DNA of 64,000 bases. Source: Sphingobium sp. AP49 (GTDB taxonomy: Bacteria > Pseudomonadota > Alphaproteobacteria > Sphingomonadales > Sphingomonadaceae). This document shows, piece after piece, positions 24,525-34,190 of this stretch (position 1 is the stretch's first letter; every line of letters starts with the position of its first letter). The notes under the pieces were generated by a model that ran no database searches, was not told where the DNA came from, and saw only the letters and a list, made by a program, of their open reading frames with translations. Where the stretch lies: assembly GCF_000281715.2 (NCBI RefSeq), contig NZ_CP124576.1, positions 317,501-381,500 on the forward strand, read 5' to 3'. The position numbers were made by a program, and so were the translations under genes.

Positions 24525-25795
24525 CACTTCTGCCCTTCCCATGGTTCCAATATGATGTCTCGCTTCACCATCACGCGCAGAGGATGGCCAGGTCTGATGG
24601 TGAGTGTCGGAGGAATCGTCAGTTGCCGCCCGATGATCTGTCGGCCTGCCTGACTGATGCTGTCCTGCGTGCCATATCGCAGCGCTCGCACGAGACTTCC
24701 GTCATCGTCGGCCATGACCTCGGTCCCCACGTTCAACAGGGTCGAGATGAATGCTGCGCCGAGCAAGCCGGCCCAATGATTGTCCACACCATCCTGCAGG
24801 CCCGACCTGCCGGACTGATCGGCGCCCTGAAGCCGGTCGAGCAGAATCGAACGGCTGTCGGGAAAAATAAGGCGGTCCCAAGCGATCAATATCCTCTGCT
24901 GTCCCGCTGCGGTCGCACTGTCATATTCGCCGATCAGCCGAGACCCTTGCGGGATGAGCAGGATCTGGCCCGACGGGCTATCATAAACATTTTCCGTCAC
25001 CTGCGCGGTGATAAGGCCGGGAAGATCGGATCGGATTCCTGTGATCAGCGCAGCAGGGATGACATTGCCCGCCTGCACGACATAGGGCGATGCCGAATTC
25101 GCAACGCGCTGTGTGCTTGCCTCGGCGATAGCGACAGGCGCCAGAAACGTGCGCCTATTCGTATCGGCGGTTCGGGACTGGAGGGGCTGGCTTTCAGCTT
25201 CTGCCCTCGGGTCCTGGGGCGCTCTGGCCTCCGCCGGCAGCACGCCGTCCGGTTCCTTCGCCCTTGCAACCGTTGGCGCTGAGGCAAGAAACAATCTGCT
25301 CGATAGCGCGGCCTCACGCATGCTCCTCTGGCGCTCTCGCTCTTGCTGGCGCGCCGTCAGGCGCTCATCGCTGGGTGGCGAGCGGCCGGGGTTCGTCAGA
25401 CTTGGCTGTTGTTGCGCTTCAAGCAGCGGCTGTCCCGGGACGTCGGTCAATGGCGTCCCCAATTTGGGAATTTTGGAATAGTCGTCGGGTGCTGACGCAA
25501 TGGTTTCGGCTTTGATGCGGCCGTGCGAGACCGGTATGTTTTCGACGCCCTCGATCGTCTTTGGCCGCAGGGCATAGATCAATGTTCCGGCAATGCAGAT
25601 GCAACTGACGGCCGCCAGAAGCCCGATCGCTTTCCGGGACAGACGCATGGCCGGCGGCGAGGCCGCCCGCAACGCAACCGCCTTAGAATTTTTGCCTTTT
25701 GATACATTGGCGGGCGGGATGTCATCGTGTTTATCGATCTCGACTTGGTCCTCGACCTTGTCGCCCGGCTTGCTGCTATTTTCTGCGCTGCTCAT
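24524..25795 (-). CDS. trbI: TrbI, conjugal transfer core-complex protein (VirB10-like)
   Basis: The 423-residue protein has a cytoplasmic N terminus, one membrane helix at about 55-75 (AIGLLAAVSCICIAGTLIYA), a disordered Pro/Arg-rich stretch and a C-terminal VirB10 domain with the YVVQAGNVIPAALITGIRSD and GSRLIGEYDS motifs. It spans the envelope and links inner and outer parts of the type IV channel. Its start overlaps the trbG stop (TAATG). Confidence 0.93.
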   Translation of the reverse strand: MSSAENSSKPGDKVEDQVEIDKHDDIPPANVSKGKNSKAVALRAASPPAMRLSRKAIGLLAAVSCICIAGTLIYALRPKTIEGVENIPVSHGRIKAETIASAPDDYSKIPKLGTPLTDVPGQPLLEAQQQPSLTNPGRSPPSDERLTARQQERERQRSMREAALSSRLFLASAPTVARAKEPDGVLPAEARAPQDPRAEAESQPLQSRTADTNRRTFLAPVAIAEASTQRVANSASPYVVQAGNVIPAALITGIRSDLPGLITAQVTENVYDSPSGQILLIPQGSRLIGEYDSATAAGQQRILIAWDRLIFPDSRSILLDRLQGADQSGRSGLQDGVDNHWAGLLGAAFISTLLNVGTEVMADDDGSLVRALRYGTQDSISQAGRQIIGRQLTIPPTLTIRPGHPLRVMVKRDIILEPWEGQK

Positions 25796-26802
25796 TATCG
25801 GCTTGCCCGATGAACTGGCTTCGGGTCGATCCGTTCGATGCGCACCAGCTTGCTGGTTTTCTTGTCCCCAAGCCTCAGTTCCGCTGCGCTGAAAAGGCGA
25901 TCGACGATCATGAAGTGCCCCTGCACGCGGTAATTAACGAGCTCGGCCGATCCTGACGCACCCGTGACAAAAAGCGGTGGCATTTCGCCGGTCGCGATGT
26001 CCGAGGGAAACTCGATCAAGACCTGACGGCCATCGTCAAACGCACGCAGCGGGCGCCAGGCAGGCAGATCCCCTTTTATCTGGTAACGGAAGTTCAGGGA
26101 TGCCAGATCCAAGCCCGTCGCGACCGGCGCATTGCGGCTTTCCTGCGCCGCTGCAGCTTTCAATGCGAACAGCGCATCCTGTGGATAAGTCCAGGACACC
26201 GATGCCATGTAGGTCGATGGCGTCCCGTTCAGTTCGAGATGGTAGGTGCGTCTGTTCGTGTTGATGATGAGGTTGGTGGCGATATCGCCTCTCGTCGGCT
26301 TCACCAGCACATGAACGCGCAGCGAGGAACCACTCCCGCTTATGGTGTCCCCGATGATCCAGCGTACAGTGTCGCCGGCGGCGATCGGACCGGCGCCTAC
26401 AAGTTCCTCGCCTTCCTGTAGCATGATGTCGGTAACTTGCCCGGGCGCAGCATAGACCTGATAGAGCGCGCCATCTGCAAATGCATAGCGCTGCATAGCA
26501 TTCACATAATCGCCCTGACTGGGCTGGATACGAGCCGCTGCGTTGGCTGATTTCACACCGCGCTGGGGCGCAGCCGGCAGCGTCCGGACGACATGCGGCA
26601 CAGGCTTGAGCTGCCCCGGCAGCGGCATGGGAACCGGAAGTGGCACGACTTTGATTGTGGCGTTGTTGGAGGAGCGCTTTGCCGCTGCCATTTCTCCGCT
26701 GTCCTGCGCATATGCGGGCGCCATCGACAGAGGCGCGACCATGAACGCGACCAGGAGGGGTGTGGCACCGCCGGCAACCAGGGAGGGGCGAGGGTTTGTC
26801 AC
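25795..26802 (-). CDS. trbG: TrbG, outer core protein (VirB9-like)
   Basis: The 335-residue protein starts at GTG (26802), overlapping the trbF stop, and has a signal peptide ending near APAYAQ. The VirB9/CagX domain includes the motif KPTRGDIATNLIINTNRRTYHLEL. It forms the outer-membrane ring with the TrbI C terminus. The GTG start is chosen because the frame upstream lies inside trbF. Confidence 0.92.
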   Translation of the reverse strand: MTNPRPSLVAGGATPLLVAFMVAPLSMAPAYAQDSGEMAAAKRSSNNATIKVVPLPVPMPLPGQLKPVPHVVRTLPAAPQRGVKSANAAARIQPSQGDYVNAMQRYAFADGALYQVYAAPGQVTDIMLQEGEELVGAGPIAAGDTVRWIIGDTISGSGSSLRVHVLVKPTRGDIATNLIINTNRRTYHLELNGTPSTYMASVSWTYPQDALFALKAAAAQESRNAPVATGLDLASLNFRYQIKGDLPAWRPLRAFDDGRQVLIEFPSDIATGEMPPLFVTGASGSAELVNYRVQGHFMIVDRLFSAAELRLGDKKTSKLVRIERIDPKPVHRASR

Positions 26803-27482
26803 TGTCCGAACTCCTTTGACCAGTTGAGGGCATCGACGAAGATTCCGAGCGGGTTTCTGGTGAGGACGTCCTCGGATTGAGGAGGCTGGAGCGCCACGGT
26901 CAGGATTGCCGACCACCGGCTGGTGTCGCTCAATATGCCCTGCTCATAGCGTCGTTCGACCCAGGCGATCCTGAAGCTGTCATCCGAGGCGCGGATGACG
27001 CTCGATATCTCGACTGCCACCTGAATTCGCCCGACCTTGGTGAAAGGATCATCGCGCCGCACGTATTCGCTCAGCGCTGCCGCCCCCCTGTCGGTCGTGA
27101 AGTCATAGGCGCGCAGCCAGTTCTGACGCAGGATGATGGGATCCGTCGGCAGGCTCCTGACCTGCTCGACAAAGCGGGCAAGATGAAAGGCGATCTGGGG
27201 ATCCGTCGGGCGATAGTCGCGCGTTGCGGGTGCCACCGCCTGCGCTTGGCCAAGCTTGTCGACCTCGACGATCCAGGGCGTCACGGTTCCGCGCGCCATT
27301 TGCCACAGCAGCCCGATGCTCATCGTCGTCGAGAGAGCGAGGCTGGCGAAGAAAGCCAGGCGCCAGTTGCGCGCCTGCACGCGTGACGAACCAATCCGGT
27401 CATCCCAGACCTGAGCGGCCCGCTGATATGGGGTCACTGCTTCGGGCGACTTTCCATAATGGACCGATGTTCGCTGGAACAT
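26799..27482 (-). CDS. trbF: TrbF, inner-membrane transfer protein (VirB8-like)
   Basis: The 227-residue protein starts MFQRTSVHYGKSPE, has a membrane helix at about 35-58 and a periplasmic VirB8-like domain with NWLRAYDFTTDRGAAAL. It bridges the inner-membrane complex and the core. It follows trbL by four bases. Confidence 0.92.
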   Translation of the reverse strand: MFQRTSVHYGKSPEAVTPYQRAAQVWDDRIGSSRVQARNWRLAFFASLALSTTMSIGLLWQMARGTVTPWIVEVDKLGQAQAVAPATRDYRPTDPQIAFHLARFVEQVRSLPTDPIILRQNWLRAYDFTTDRGAAALSEYVRRDDPFTKVGRIQVAVEISSVIRASDDSFRIAWVERRYEQGILSDTSRWSAILTVALQPPQSEDVLTRNPLGIFVDALNWSKEFGQ

Positions 27483-27486
27483 GATG

Positions 27487-28776
27487 TCAGTTCCTTTCGC
27501 TGATATCCGGGCCGGCGCCGCCACCATGGCTGTCGCCGCTTTTGAGCGTCTGGCTGGCGACTGTGGCGCCGTGGCTGATCATCTGGCGCCGCTTCATAGC
27601 CACGGCCCAATGCGGCACATGGCCGGCGCCCTCCTGGGCGATCGCGCCTGAAGGCTGTCCTGTGGCGCCTGAACGTCCTTGGGCAAAACCGTCCTTGAGG
27701 CCGGCGGCGCTGTTGCGCAGCGGCGAGGCCAGCGATGCCGCAGCGCTCTTTGCAACCTCTGCCAGACCACCGCCCACCGCGGACGCGCCGGATTTCCCGC
27801 TGGCGCCGGCTGAATAGGCCCGCGTTGCGGCGCCAGCGATCCGGGCGCCGCTCGCTGCCGCGCTGCCTGCCGCGCTTCCGATGGCGCCGGCTGCCAGCCT
27901 TCCACCCGCGCCGGCTGCTGCCAGGGTCGCCGCCGCTGCGACCGCCGTACCCGTTGCGCTCCCGGCGCCAAGCTGCGGACCGCCCGAGACGATCCCATTG
28001 GCTATGCCGGGACCGAAAATGCCCAGCCCCAGGAGCGTCAATGCAGCAAGGGCTATCGACATCACCTGTGCAAGGTCCGGTTCGGTGGGGATGCCAGCGG
28101 TTGTAAAGCGTGCGAACAAGCGCGTTCCAATCCCGGTTATCACCGCAAGGACAAGCAGTTTGATCCCGGACGAGATCACATGCGCGAGCACGCGCTCGAC
28201 CATGAAAGCAGTTCGACCAAAGAAGGCGAAGGGGAGCAGGACAAAGCCCGCGAGCGTCACCAGCTTGAACTCCACGATCGTCACGAAAATCTGGATCGCG
28301 AGGATGAAGAAGGCGAGCACGACGATCAGCCAGGCAAGGAGCAGGATCATGATCTGGACGAAGTTGGTGAAGAGACCGACCGGACCCAACAGGTCGGCCG
28401 TCGCATCGAGCAGTGGTGCGCCGGCATCGAGGCCAGTGGCGGCGACCGTACCGGGTTTCAGAAAATCGCCGATCGCCAGTCCGCTTCCCGAAGCCTTGAG
28501 CCCTAATCCCGCAAAACTCTGGAACAGGATCGTCGCAAGCGTTGAGAAATTGCCGATGATGAAGGCGAACAGGCCGATATAGAGCGTCTTGCGGACAAGA
28601 CGCTGGAGGATGTCCTCGTCGGCGCCCCACGCCCAGAACAGGGCGGCAAGCGTCACATCGATGGCGATGAGACTCGAGGAGAGGAAGCCGACCTCACCAC
28701 CCAGCAAGCCGAAACCGCTGTCGATATAGGTGGTGAAGACGAGGAGGAACTCGTCGATGACGCCTGTGTCGGTCAT
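27487..28776 (-). CDS. trbL: TrbL, polytopic transfer protein (VirB6-like)
   Basis: The 429-residue protein has five or more membrane helices in residues 15-280 (for example SLIAIDVTLAALFWAW and LAWLIVVLAFFILAIQIFV), followed by a long Ala/Gly-rich tail that is probably disordered. The layout is that of TrbL. The start at 28776 overlaps the trbK-like stop (ATGA); longer upstream frame is non-coding. Confidence 0.92.
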   Translation of the reverse strand: MTDTGVIDEFLLVFTTYIDSGFGLLGGEVGFLSSSLIAIDVTLAALFWAWGADEDILQRLVRKTLYIGLFAFIIGNFSTLATILFQSFAGLGLKASGSGLAIGDFLKPGTVAATGLDAGAPLLDATADLLGPVGLFTNFVQIMILLLAWLIVVLAFFILAIQIFVTIVEFKLVTLAGFVLLPFAFFGRTAFMVERVLAHVISSGIKLLVLAVITGIGTRLFARFTTAGIPTEPDLAQVMSIALAALTLLGLGIFGPGIANGIVSGGPQLGAGSATGTAVAAAATLAAAGAGGRLAAGAIGSAAGSAAASGARIAGAATRAYSAGASGKSGASAVGGGLAEVAKSAAASLASPLRNSAAGLKDGFAQGRSGATGQPSGAIAQEGAGHVPHWAVAMKRRQMISHGATVASQTLKSGDSHGGGAGPDISERN

Positions 28777-29015
28777 CGCGGGCGATCCGACGCAAAGAAG
28801 CGGCGTCGCCTCTCTTCCCAGATCGCCAGGCACGCTGCGTCCGGCTGCGCGACCGTGCGGCACTGGGGCGGGATCGGCGCGGCAGGAGGATTGGCCTTCT
28901 GTGGACGGACCGTGGCTGCTGGTTCGGCCGCTCGGTCGCGCGCCATGACCATTGTCAGCGCAACGATCATTCCCGCAGCAGCGCAGCATAATATGGCGAT
29001 GCCCGGCCGCCGCAT
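28773..29015 (-). CDS. TrbK-alt entry-exclusion-type small protein
   Basis: The 80-residue protein has an N-terminal hydrophobic signal (IAILCCAAAGMIVALTMVMA) and a short mature part with two Cys (CRTVAQPDAACLAIWEERRRRFF). The C-AACxAxWEExRRRFF pattern and the place between trbJ and trbL identify the TrbK-alt group, proposed to block redundant transfer. It is far from the classical TrbK sequence. Confidence 0.8.
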   Translation of the reverse strand: MRRPGIAILCCAAAGMIVALTMVMARDRAAEPAATVRPQKANPPAAPIPPQCRTVAQPDAACLAIWEERRRRFFASDRPR

Positions 29016-29016
29016 G

Positions 29017-29703
29017 TCAATTGCCCCGGAACCGGCGGAAACGCTCGCGCGACTCCGCTTCGACCGCCGCCTGCTGCGCGGCCGCCAGCGCCTGAGCCCG
29101 GCCTTGTGCCGCAGATATTGCCGTCAGATCGGCAAGCTGCTGAGCCTGGAGCGCCAACATCTGGTTTCCCGCTTGCGCGACCTGCAAGGCACCGGTTGCT
29201 GATTGGCTCGCCCCCATCAAGCGCTCCATGCTCGACTGCGCGCCATCAAGATTGCCGACCACGCCGGCCTGTACGCGCATGGCATCCTGCAACGCGTCGA
29301 CGCTATCGTGCCAGCGGGCGTCGGCATTCGCGACCATCTGGGCAGCATCGCCGCGCAGCACGGCGCCCGAGTAGCGGGTTGCAAAGACATTCTGGACGTC
29401 CTGCACATCATAGGCGATGCGCTGCGCACTCGCGAGCAGGCGACGGGTCTGGCCTATTTGTGCCTGGAGTGTCGACAATGTCGAAAGCGGAAGGCTCGTC
29501 AGATTCCTTGCCTCATTGAGAAGCGATGTGGCCTGGTTCTGGATCTGCTGAATCTGATTGTTGATCTGCTGGAGTGCCCGGGACGCCTGCAGGACGTTGG
29601 AGGCATAGTTGGTCGGATCATAGACCACTAGAGCTTGCGCAGCCGGCGGGATCATGATTGCCATCGGCGCCATCAAAGCGATCAGGACAAAGCGCTTCTT
29701 CAT
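29017..29703 (-). CDS. trbJ: TrbJ, periplasmic transfer protein (VirB5-like)
   Basis: The 228-residue protein has a signal peptide ending near AAQA and a long helical, Gln-rich body (LQQINNQIQQIQNQATSLL). VirB5-type proteins sit at the pilus tip and help contact recipients. The start overlaps the trbE stop by four bases. Confidence 0.92.
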   Translation of the reverse strand: MKKRFVLIALMAPMAIMIPPAAQALVVYDPTNYASNVLQASRALQQINNQIQQIQNQATSLLNEARNLTSLPLSTLSTLQAQIGQTRRLLASAQRIAYDVQDVQNVFATRYSGAVLRGDAAQMVANADARWHDSVDALQDAMRVQAGVVGNLDGAQSSMERLMGASQSATGALQVAQAGNQMLALQAQQLADLTAISAAQGRAQALAAAQQAAVEAESRERFRRFRGN

Positions 29704-32186
29704 TGGGAAAGCTCCTCGACATGGGGAAGGATCTGCTGCTCAGGATCCACCGGTGGCGCGATATCGATGTGCGCGAGAAGGTCTGCCGCCCAGTCCAGGC
29801 CCCTTTGTGTCAGCCATCTGGAGGCAAACTGCTCCCGTCCGACCAGATCGAGGATGTCGCTGATCGAGCGATGATCCTGCTTGGAAGAGACGGCGGTGAA
29901 GGCGAGCGCGACCTCACCCAGACCGAGCTCGAACAGGCGATTGCCGCGCCGGGACTGGCAATAATAGTCGCGCTTGGGCGTCGCCCTGCTCAATATCTCG
30001 ATCTGGCGATCATTGAGGCCGAAGCGAGAATATATCTGCGTGATCTGCGGCTCTAGGGCGCGCTCATTGGGCAGGAAGATACGGGTTGGGCAGCTCTCGA
30101 TAATGGCCGGCGCAATCGCGGAGCCATCAATGTCCGAAAGACTCTGGGTGGCAAACACCACGCTCGCATTCTTCTTGCGCAAGGTCTTGAGCCATTCGCG
30201 CAGTTGCTCGGCAAATTGCGGATGATCGAGCACCAGCCAGCCTTCATCGATCAGGATGAGGGTCGGACGACCATCGAGATGTGCTTCGATTTTGTGGAAA
30301 AGATAGGCCAGCACGGGCGCTGCGGCAGAGGAGCCGACCAGACCTTCGATCTCGAAAGCCTGGACCGATGCCGATCCCAGATTTTCGCTTTCTCCATCGA
30401 GATAATTGCCCCAGGAGCCTCCCTCGCAATAGGGGATCAGAGCTTGTTTGAGGCGCTGTGTCTGCAGGAGCGCTGCCAGACCCGACAGCGTGCGCTCGGC
30501 GATCGGGGCCGATGCCAGCGAATTGAGCGCCGTCCAGAGATGATCCTTGTCGGCCGGATCGAGCGCAATGCCTTCCGTTCCAAGAAGAGCAGCAATCCAT
30601 TGCGCAACCCAGCTTCGTTCAGCCGGCTGGTCGATCCGAGCCAGTGGCTGAAGCGCAATCCTTGGGCTGGCTTCCTGACCTGCATCGATCTGGCCCCCTA
30701 GATCGCACCAGTCTCCGCCCATTGCTAAGATGGCGGCGCGGATCGACCCGCCAAAATCGAAGGCGAAGATCTGGCTACCGGCATAGCGACGGAACTGCAT
30801 GGCCATCATGGCGAGCAGTACCGATTTGCCTGCGCCGGTAGGGCCGATGACGAGGGTGTGACCGACATCGCCGACATGAAGTGAGAGGCGGAAGGGTGTG
30901 GATCCCTCGGTCTTGCCGTAGAGAAGCGCCGGACCATCGAGATGTTCGTCGCGCGCGGCGCCTGCCCACACCGCGGACAGCGGAATGAGGTGCGCAAGGT
31001 TGAGCGTGGTTATGGGAGGCTTGCGGACATTGGCGTAAACCTGGCCAGGCAGGCCACCCAGCCATGCCTCGACGGCATTGACGCGCTCGATCGAACAAGT
31101 GAAGTCACGCCCCTGGATCACCTTTTCCACAAGCCGCAGCTTGTGCGATGCCTCGGTCGGATCACGGTCCCATACCGTTACGCTCGCCGTTACATAGGCT
31201 ATGCCAGCATGATCGGCGCCCAGCGCCTGAAGCGCCATGTCTGCGTCAGCGGCCTTGTTCGCAGCGTCGCTGTCGAGCAGGACAGACTGCTCGTTCGTCA
31301 TCACCTCCTTGAGGATTGCGGCAAGAGACTTGCGCTTGGCAAACCATTGCCGCCGGATTCGGGTCAGCAATCTGGTCGCATCATTCTTGTCGAGCATGAT
31401 CGCTCTGGTCGACCAGCGATAGGCAAAGGCCTGCGCGTTAAGCTCGTCCAGGAGACCGGGGAAGGTCGACGTCGGAAAACCGGTGATGGTGAGGGTGCGC
31501 AGATGATGGTCGCCAAGGCGCGGCTCGAAACCGCCGGACAGGCCCTCATCGGCAAGAAGCGCATCGATATAGGCCGGTGTTTCGGGAACGCGAACCCGCT
31601 GGTGCCGGGTCGAAATGCAGCTGTGGAGGAAAGTCAGCGTCTCGCCATCGTCGAGCCATCGGACTTCAGGCATGAAGCCGTCGAGCAGATGGATCAGCCG
31701 ATCTGTCCGGTCGGCAAAATTTCGCAGGTGGGTCAGGGGGTCGAGTGGGCCTTTCACTTGCCCTTCATAAAGCCAGGATTCCGCCCTCGAGATTTCCTCG
31801 GCCGGCGGCAACCAGAGCAGGGTCAGGTAATAAAAGCTCTCGAAATGGACGCCGGCCTCGCGAAACTGCGCGCGGCGCTCCATGTCCACCAGAGCCGATG
31901 CCCGGTCGCAGAACAGGCCTTGGGGATAGGCTTGCGCGGGTAGACGCTGCGCTTCCACGAACACGGCCCAGCCTGATCCCAGGCGTCGCAGCGCATTGTT
32001 GATTCGCGCCGCGACGGCAACAAGTTCTGCGGGCGTCGAGCTGTCGAGATCCGGGCCCCGGAACCTGGCCGTACGCTGGAACGACCCATCCTTGTTGAGG
32101 ACGATGCCCGGTGCCGCCAGCACCGCCCAGGGCAGGAAGTCTGCCAGGCAGGCCGACGTCGATCGATATTCCCGCAATGACATCAT
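29700..32186 (-). CDS. trbE: TrbE, conjugation ATPase (VirB4-like)
   Basis: The 828-residue ATPase starts MMSLREYRSTSACLADFLPW. The Walker A is GPTGAGKS in the C-terminal half and the Walker B region is PTLILIDEGW. It powers pilus assembly and substrate passage at the inner membrane. The start at 32186 is chosen because ATGA overlaps the trbD stop; a start four codons earlier is also possible. Confidence 0.93.
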   Translation of the reverse strand: MMSLREYRSTSACLADFLPWAVLAAPGIVLNKDGSFQRTARFRGPDLDSSTPAELVAVAARINNALRRLGSGWAVFVEAQRLPAQAYPQGLFCDRASALVDMERRAQFREAGVHFESFYYLTLLWLPPAEEISRAESWLYEGQVKGPLDPLTHLRNFADRTDRLIHLLDGFMPEVRWLDDGETLTFLHSCISTRHQRVRVPETPAYIDALLADEGLSGGFEPRLGDHHLRTLTITGFPTSTFPGLLDELNAQAFAYRWSTRAIMLDKNDATRLLTRIRRQWFAKRKSLAAILKEVMTNEQSVLLDSDAANKAADADMALQALGADHAGIAYVTASVTVWDRDPTEASHKLRLVEKVIQGRDFTCSIERVNAVEAWLGGLPGQVYANVRKPPITTLNLAHLIPLSAVWAGAARDEHLDGPALLYGKTEGSTPFRLSLHVGDVGHTLVIGPTGAGKSVLLAMMAMQFRRYAGSQIFAFDFGGSIRAAILAMGGDWCDLGGQIDAGQEASPRIALQPLARIDQPAERSWVAQWIAALLGTEGIALDPADKDHLWTALNSLASAPIAERTLSGLAALLQTQRLKQALIPYCEGGSWGNYLDGESENLGSASVQAFEIEGLVGSSAAAPVLAYLFHKIEAHLDGRPTLILIDEGWLVLDHPQFAEQLREWLKTLRKKNASVVFATQSLSDIDGSAIAPAIIESCPTRIFLPNERALEPQITQIYSRFGLNDRQIEILSRATPKRDYYCQSRRGNRLFELGLGEVALAFTAVSSKQDHRSISDILDLVGREQFASRWLTQRGLDWAADLLAHIDIAPPVDPEQQILPHVEELSQ

Positions 32187-32452
32187 GGCTGCATCCATCC
32201 GGGATATTTGAGATGGCGGCGGGCCACATCCACGAACTGTGCGTCGTTGCGCGTGGCCCAGACGGCGAGGAAATGGGCGATGGCCCACAGGGCGAGGCCC
32301 AATATCCAGAGCCGAAGACCAAGTCCGACCGCACCTGCCAGCGTACCATTGACGATCGCCAGCGAGCGCGGCGCCCCGCCCAGCAATATCGGTTCGCCCA
32401 GCGCCCGATAGACAGGCGTATGGAAGCCGGGCGTGGTGTCATGGTCCTGCAT
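32183..32452 (-). CDS. trbD: TrbD, small membrane transfer protein (VirB3-like)
   Basis: The 89-residue protein begins MQDHDTTPGFHTPVYRAL and has two close membrane helices at about 30-65. VirB3-like proteins partner with the VirB4-type ATPase, here encoded next door. Start and stop both overlap neighbours by a few bases. Confidence 0.9.
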   Translation of the reverse strand: MQDHDTTPGFHTPVYRALGEPILLGGAPRSLAIVNGTLAGAVGLGLRLWILGLALWAIAHFLAVWATRNDAQFVDVARRHLKYPGWMQP

Positions 32453-32787
32453 CAGATGAGCGCCCCGCCGCCGAAGCTGAAGAAGGACAGGAAGAAGCTC
32501 GATGCTGCAAAGGCGATGGAGAGGCCGAAGACGATCTGGATCAACCGCCTGAAGCCACCCGATGTGTCGCCAAAGGCAAGGCTGAGCCCCGTGACGATGA
32601 TGACGATGACCGCGATGATCTTGGCAACCGGCCCTTCGATCGACTCGAGGATCGACTGGAGCGGTGCCTCCCATGGCATGGACGAGCCGCTGGCATTTGC
32701 TGGCGCCGCTATCAGCATCAAGGCGATGCAGGCTGCGGTGGGCATGGCACGCATCCGCGAGGCGCAGCGATTGAGGGAATGGGTCAT
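32452..32787 (-). CDS. trbC: TrbC, pilin (VirB2-like)
   Basis: The 111-residue prepilin has a long signal (cut near PANA), then a short hydrophilic loop and two membrane helices with IAVIVIIVTGLSLAFG. In RP4 TrbC is cyclised; whether this one is cannot be seen. It overlaps the trbB stop. Confidence 0.9.
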   Translation of the reverse strand: MTHSLNRCASRMRAMPTAACIALMLIAAPANASGSSMPWEAPLQSILESIEGPVAKIIAVIVIIVTGLSLAFGDTSGGFRRLIQIVFGLSIAFAASSFFLSFFSFGGGALI

Positions 32788-33770
32788 GAATCTTCTCCTG
32801 AGCTGGAGGCATGGGAAATCAGGCGATAATTGCCGGTCGCGGAATCAAGGCCTGTCACCCAGGCCAGTTCGGTGAGGCGTCGGCCCTGGGCATTGCGATC
32901 AAGGACCGCGATGAGATTGACGGTTTCTGCGATGAGTGCGCTGGGCACCGTCACGACCGCTTCCTGGATCAGCTGTTCGAGCCGGCGGAGCGCGCCAATG
33001 GCGGAACCGGCATGAAGCGTCGCGATGCCGCCGGGATGGCCGGTTCCCCAGGCCTTGAGCAGATCGAGCGCCTCTGCCCCGCGTACTTCGCCAATGGGGA
33101 TGCGGTCAGGGCGCAGACGCAAGGCCGAGCGCACCAGATCCTGCAGCGATGCTATGCCATCCCTCGTCCGCATGGCGACCAGATTGGGCGAGGCACATTG
33201 CAGCTCACGCATATCCTCGATGAGGACGATCCGATGCGGCGACTTGGCGATTTCGGCGAGAAGGGCATTGGCCAGCGTCGTCTTGCCCGACCCAGTGCCG
33301 CCCGCAATGATGATATTGGCACGGTCGGCAACAGCACGCCGCAGCACTGTCGCCTGTTCATGCGTGATCACCTGCGCTGCGACATAGTCGTCGATCGTGA
33401 AGATCGCGGTCGCTGGCTTGCGAATGGCGAAGGTCGGCGCCCTGACAATCGGTGGGAGCAGCCCCTCGAACCGCTCTCCCGTTATCGGCAATTCTGCCGA
33501 CACGCGCGGCGATCCTGAATGTGCGTCCACGCCGACATGATGGGCAATGAGGCGAATGATGCGTTCTGCATCCTCTTGTGCCAGCCTGATGGCGCTGTCC
33601 GACATGCCCTCGCCCAGCCGATCTACCCAGAGGTGACCGTCCGGATTGAGCATGACCTCGATGACGGCCGGATCCTGGAGCCACCGCCCGATATGAGGCC
33701 CCAAGGCTGTCTGCAGCATGCGCGCGCTGCGCTGGGGCTTTCGGACAGCTATTGTCGCGGTCTCAGACAT
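32784..33770 (-). CDS. trbB: TrbB, secretion ATPase (VirB11-like)
   Basis: The 328-residue hexameric ATPase has Walker A GGTGSGKTT and a Walker B-like VLIEDMRELQ region with an Asp box (IPIGEVRGAEALDLLKAW). It is the first gene of the trb operon. Usually a coupling protein gene (traG/virD4) and a CopG-type gene lie just upstream; they are absent here. GGAAG five to six bases before MSETAT supports the start at 33770. Confidence 0.93.
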   Translation of the reverse strand: MSETATIAVRKPQRSARMLQTALGPHIGRWLQDPAVIEVMLNPDGHLWVDRLGEGMSDSAIRLAQEDAERIIRLIAHHVGVDAHSGSPRVSAELPITGERFEGLLPPIVRAPTFAIRKPATAIFTIDDYVAAQVITHEQATVLRRAVADRANIIIAGGTGSGKTTLANALLAEIAKSPHRIVLIEDMRELQCASPNLVAMRTRDGIASLQDLVRSALRLRPDRIPIGEVRGAEALDLLKAWGTGHPGGIATLHAGSAIGALRRLEQLIQEAVVTVPSALIAETVNLIAVLDRNAQGRRLTELAWVTGLDSATGNYRLISHASSSGEDS

Positions 33771-34001
33771 GCTTCTTCCCATCTGATGGCGATGCCGGAC
33801 CGCCGATGGGATGATTAAGAGACGCAGAAAATGGCGGGTTTCAACAGATGTCTGCGATCATGAAGCTATGGCGAAGAAAGACAGGCGCTGGCGTAGGATG
33901 CTGATCGCACACCGCCCATATCGTCGACGATTCTTCGTGCCGGAGCCATTGGCGGTAGTTGATACCGGTTCGGCGGCTGGCCCCAAATGCGGCCAATCAT
34001 C

Positions 34002-34190
34002 TCACTGGATGGTGCCGCCAGCGGCAAGAGCGTCAAGACAATCTGCGATCGCAAGCCAGCGCAGCACGCCAGCCTCATCCCCCGCAATGGCAAGGGCTTT
34101 CACGCGCCCTGCGATAAACTCCGCTGCTCCGGTGCCATGTTGGCGGTCCACGGCGAGAGCCGCGGCCCAACGTTCCATCTCTCGGGTCAT
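34002..34190 (-). CDS. Small protein, DUF6961-like (62 aa)
   Basis: The protein begins MTREMERWAAALAVDRQHG and continues in a helical pattern rich in Ala, with GDEAGVLRWLAIADCLD. I associate this pattern with small DUF6961-type proteins of sphingomonads, from memory. It overlaps the stop of the upstream SRAP gene by four bases, so it is co-translated with it. No function is known. The 230 bases between it and trbB contain no clear gene. Confidence 0.6.
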   Translation of the reverse strand: MTREMERWAAALAVDRQHGTGAAEFIAGRVKALAIAGDEAGVLRWLAIADCLDALAAGGTIQ

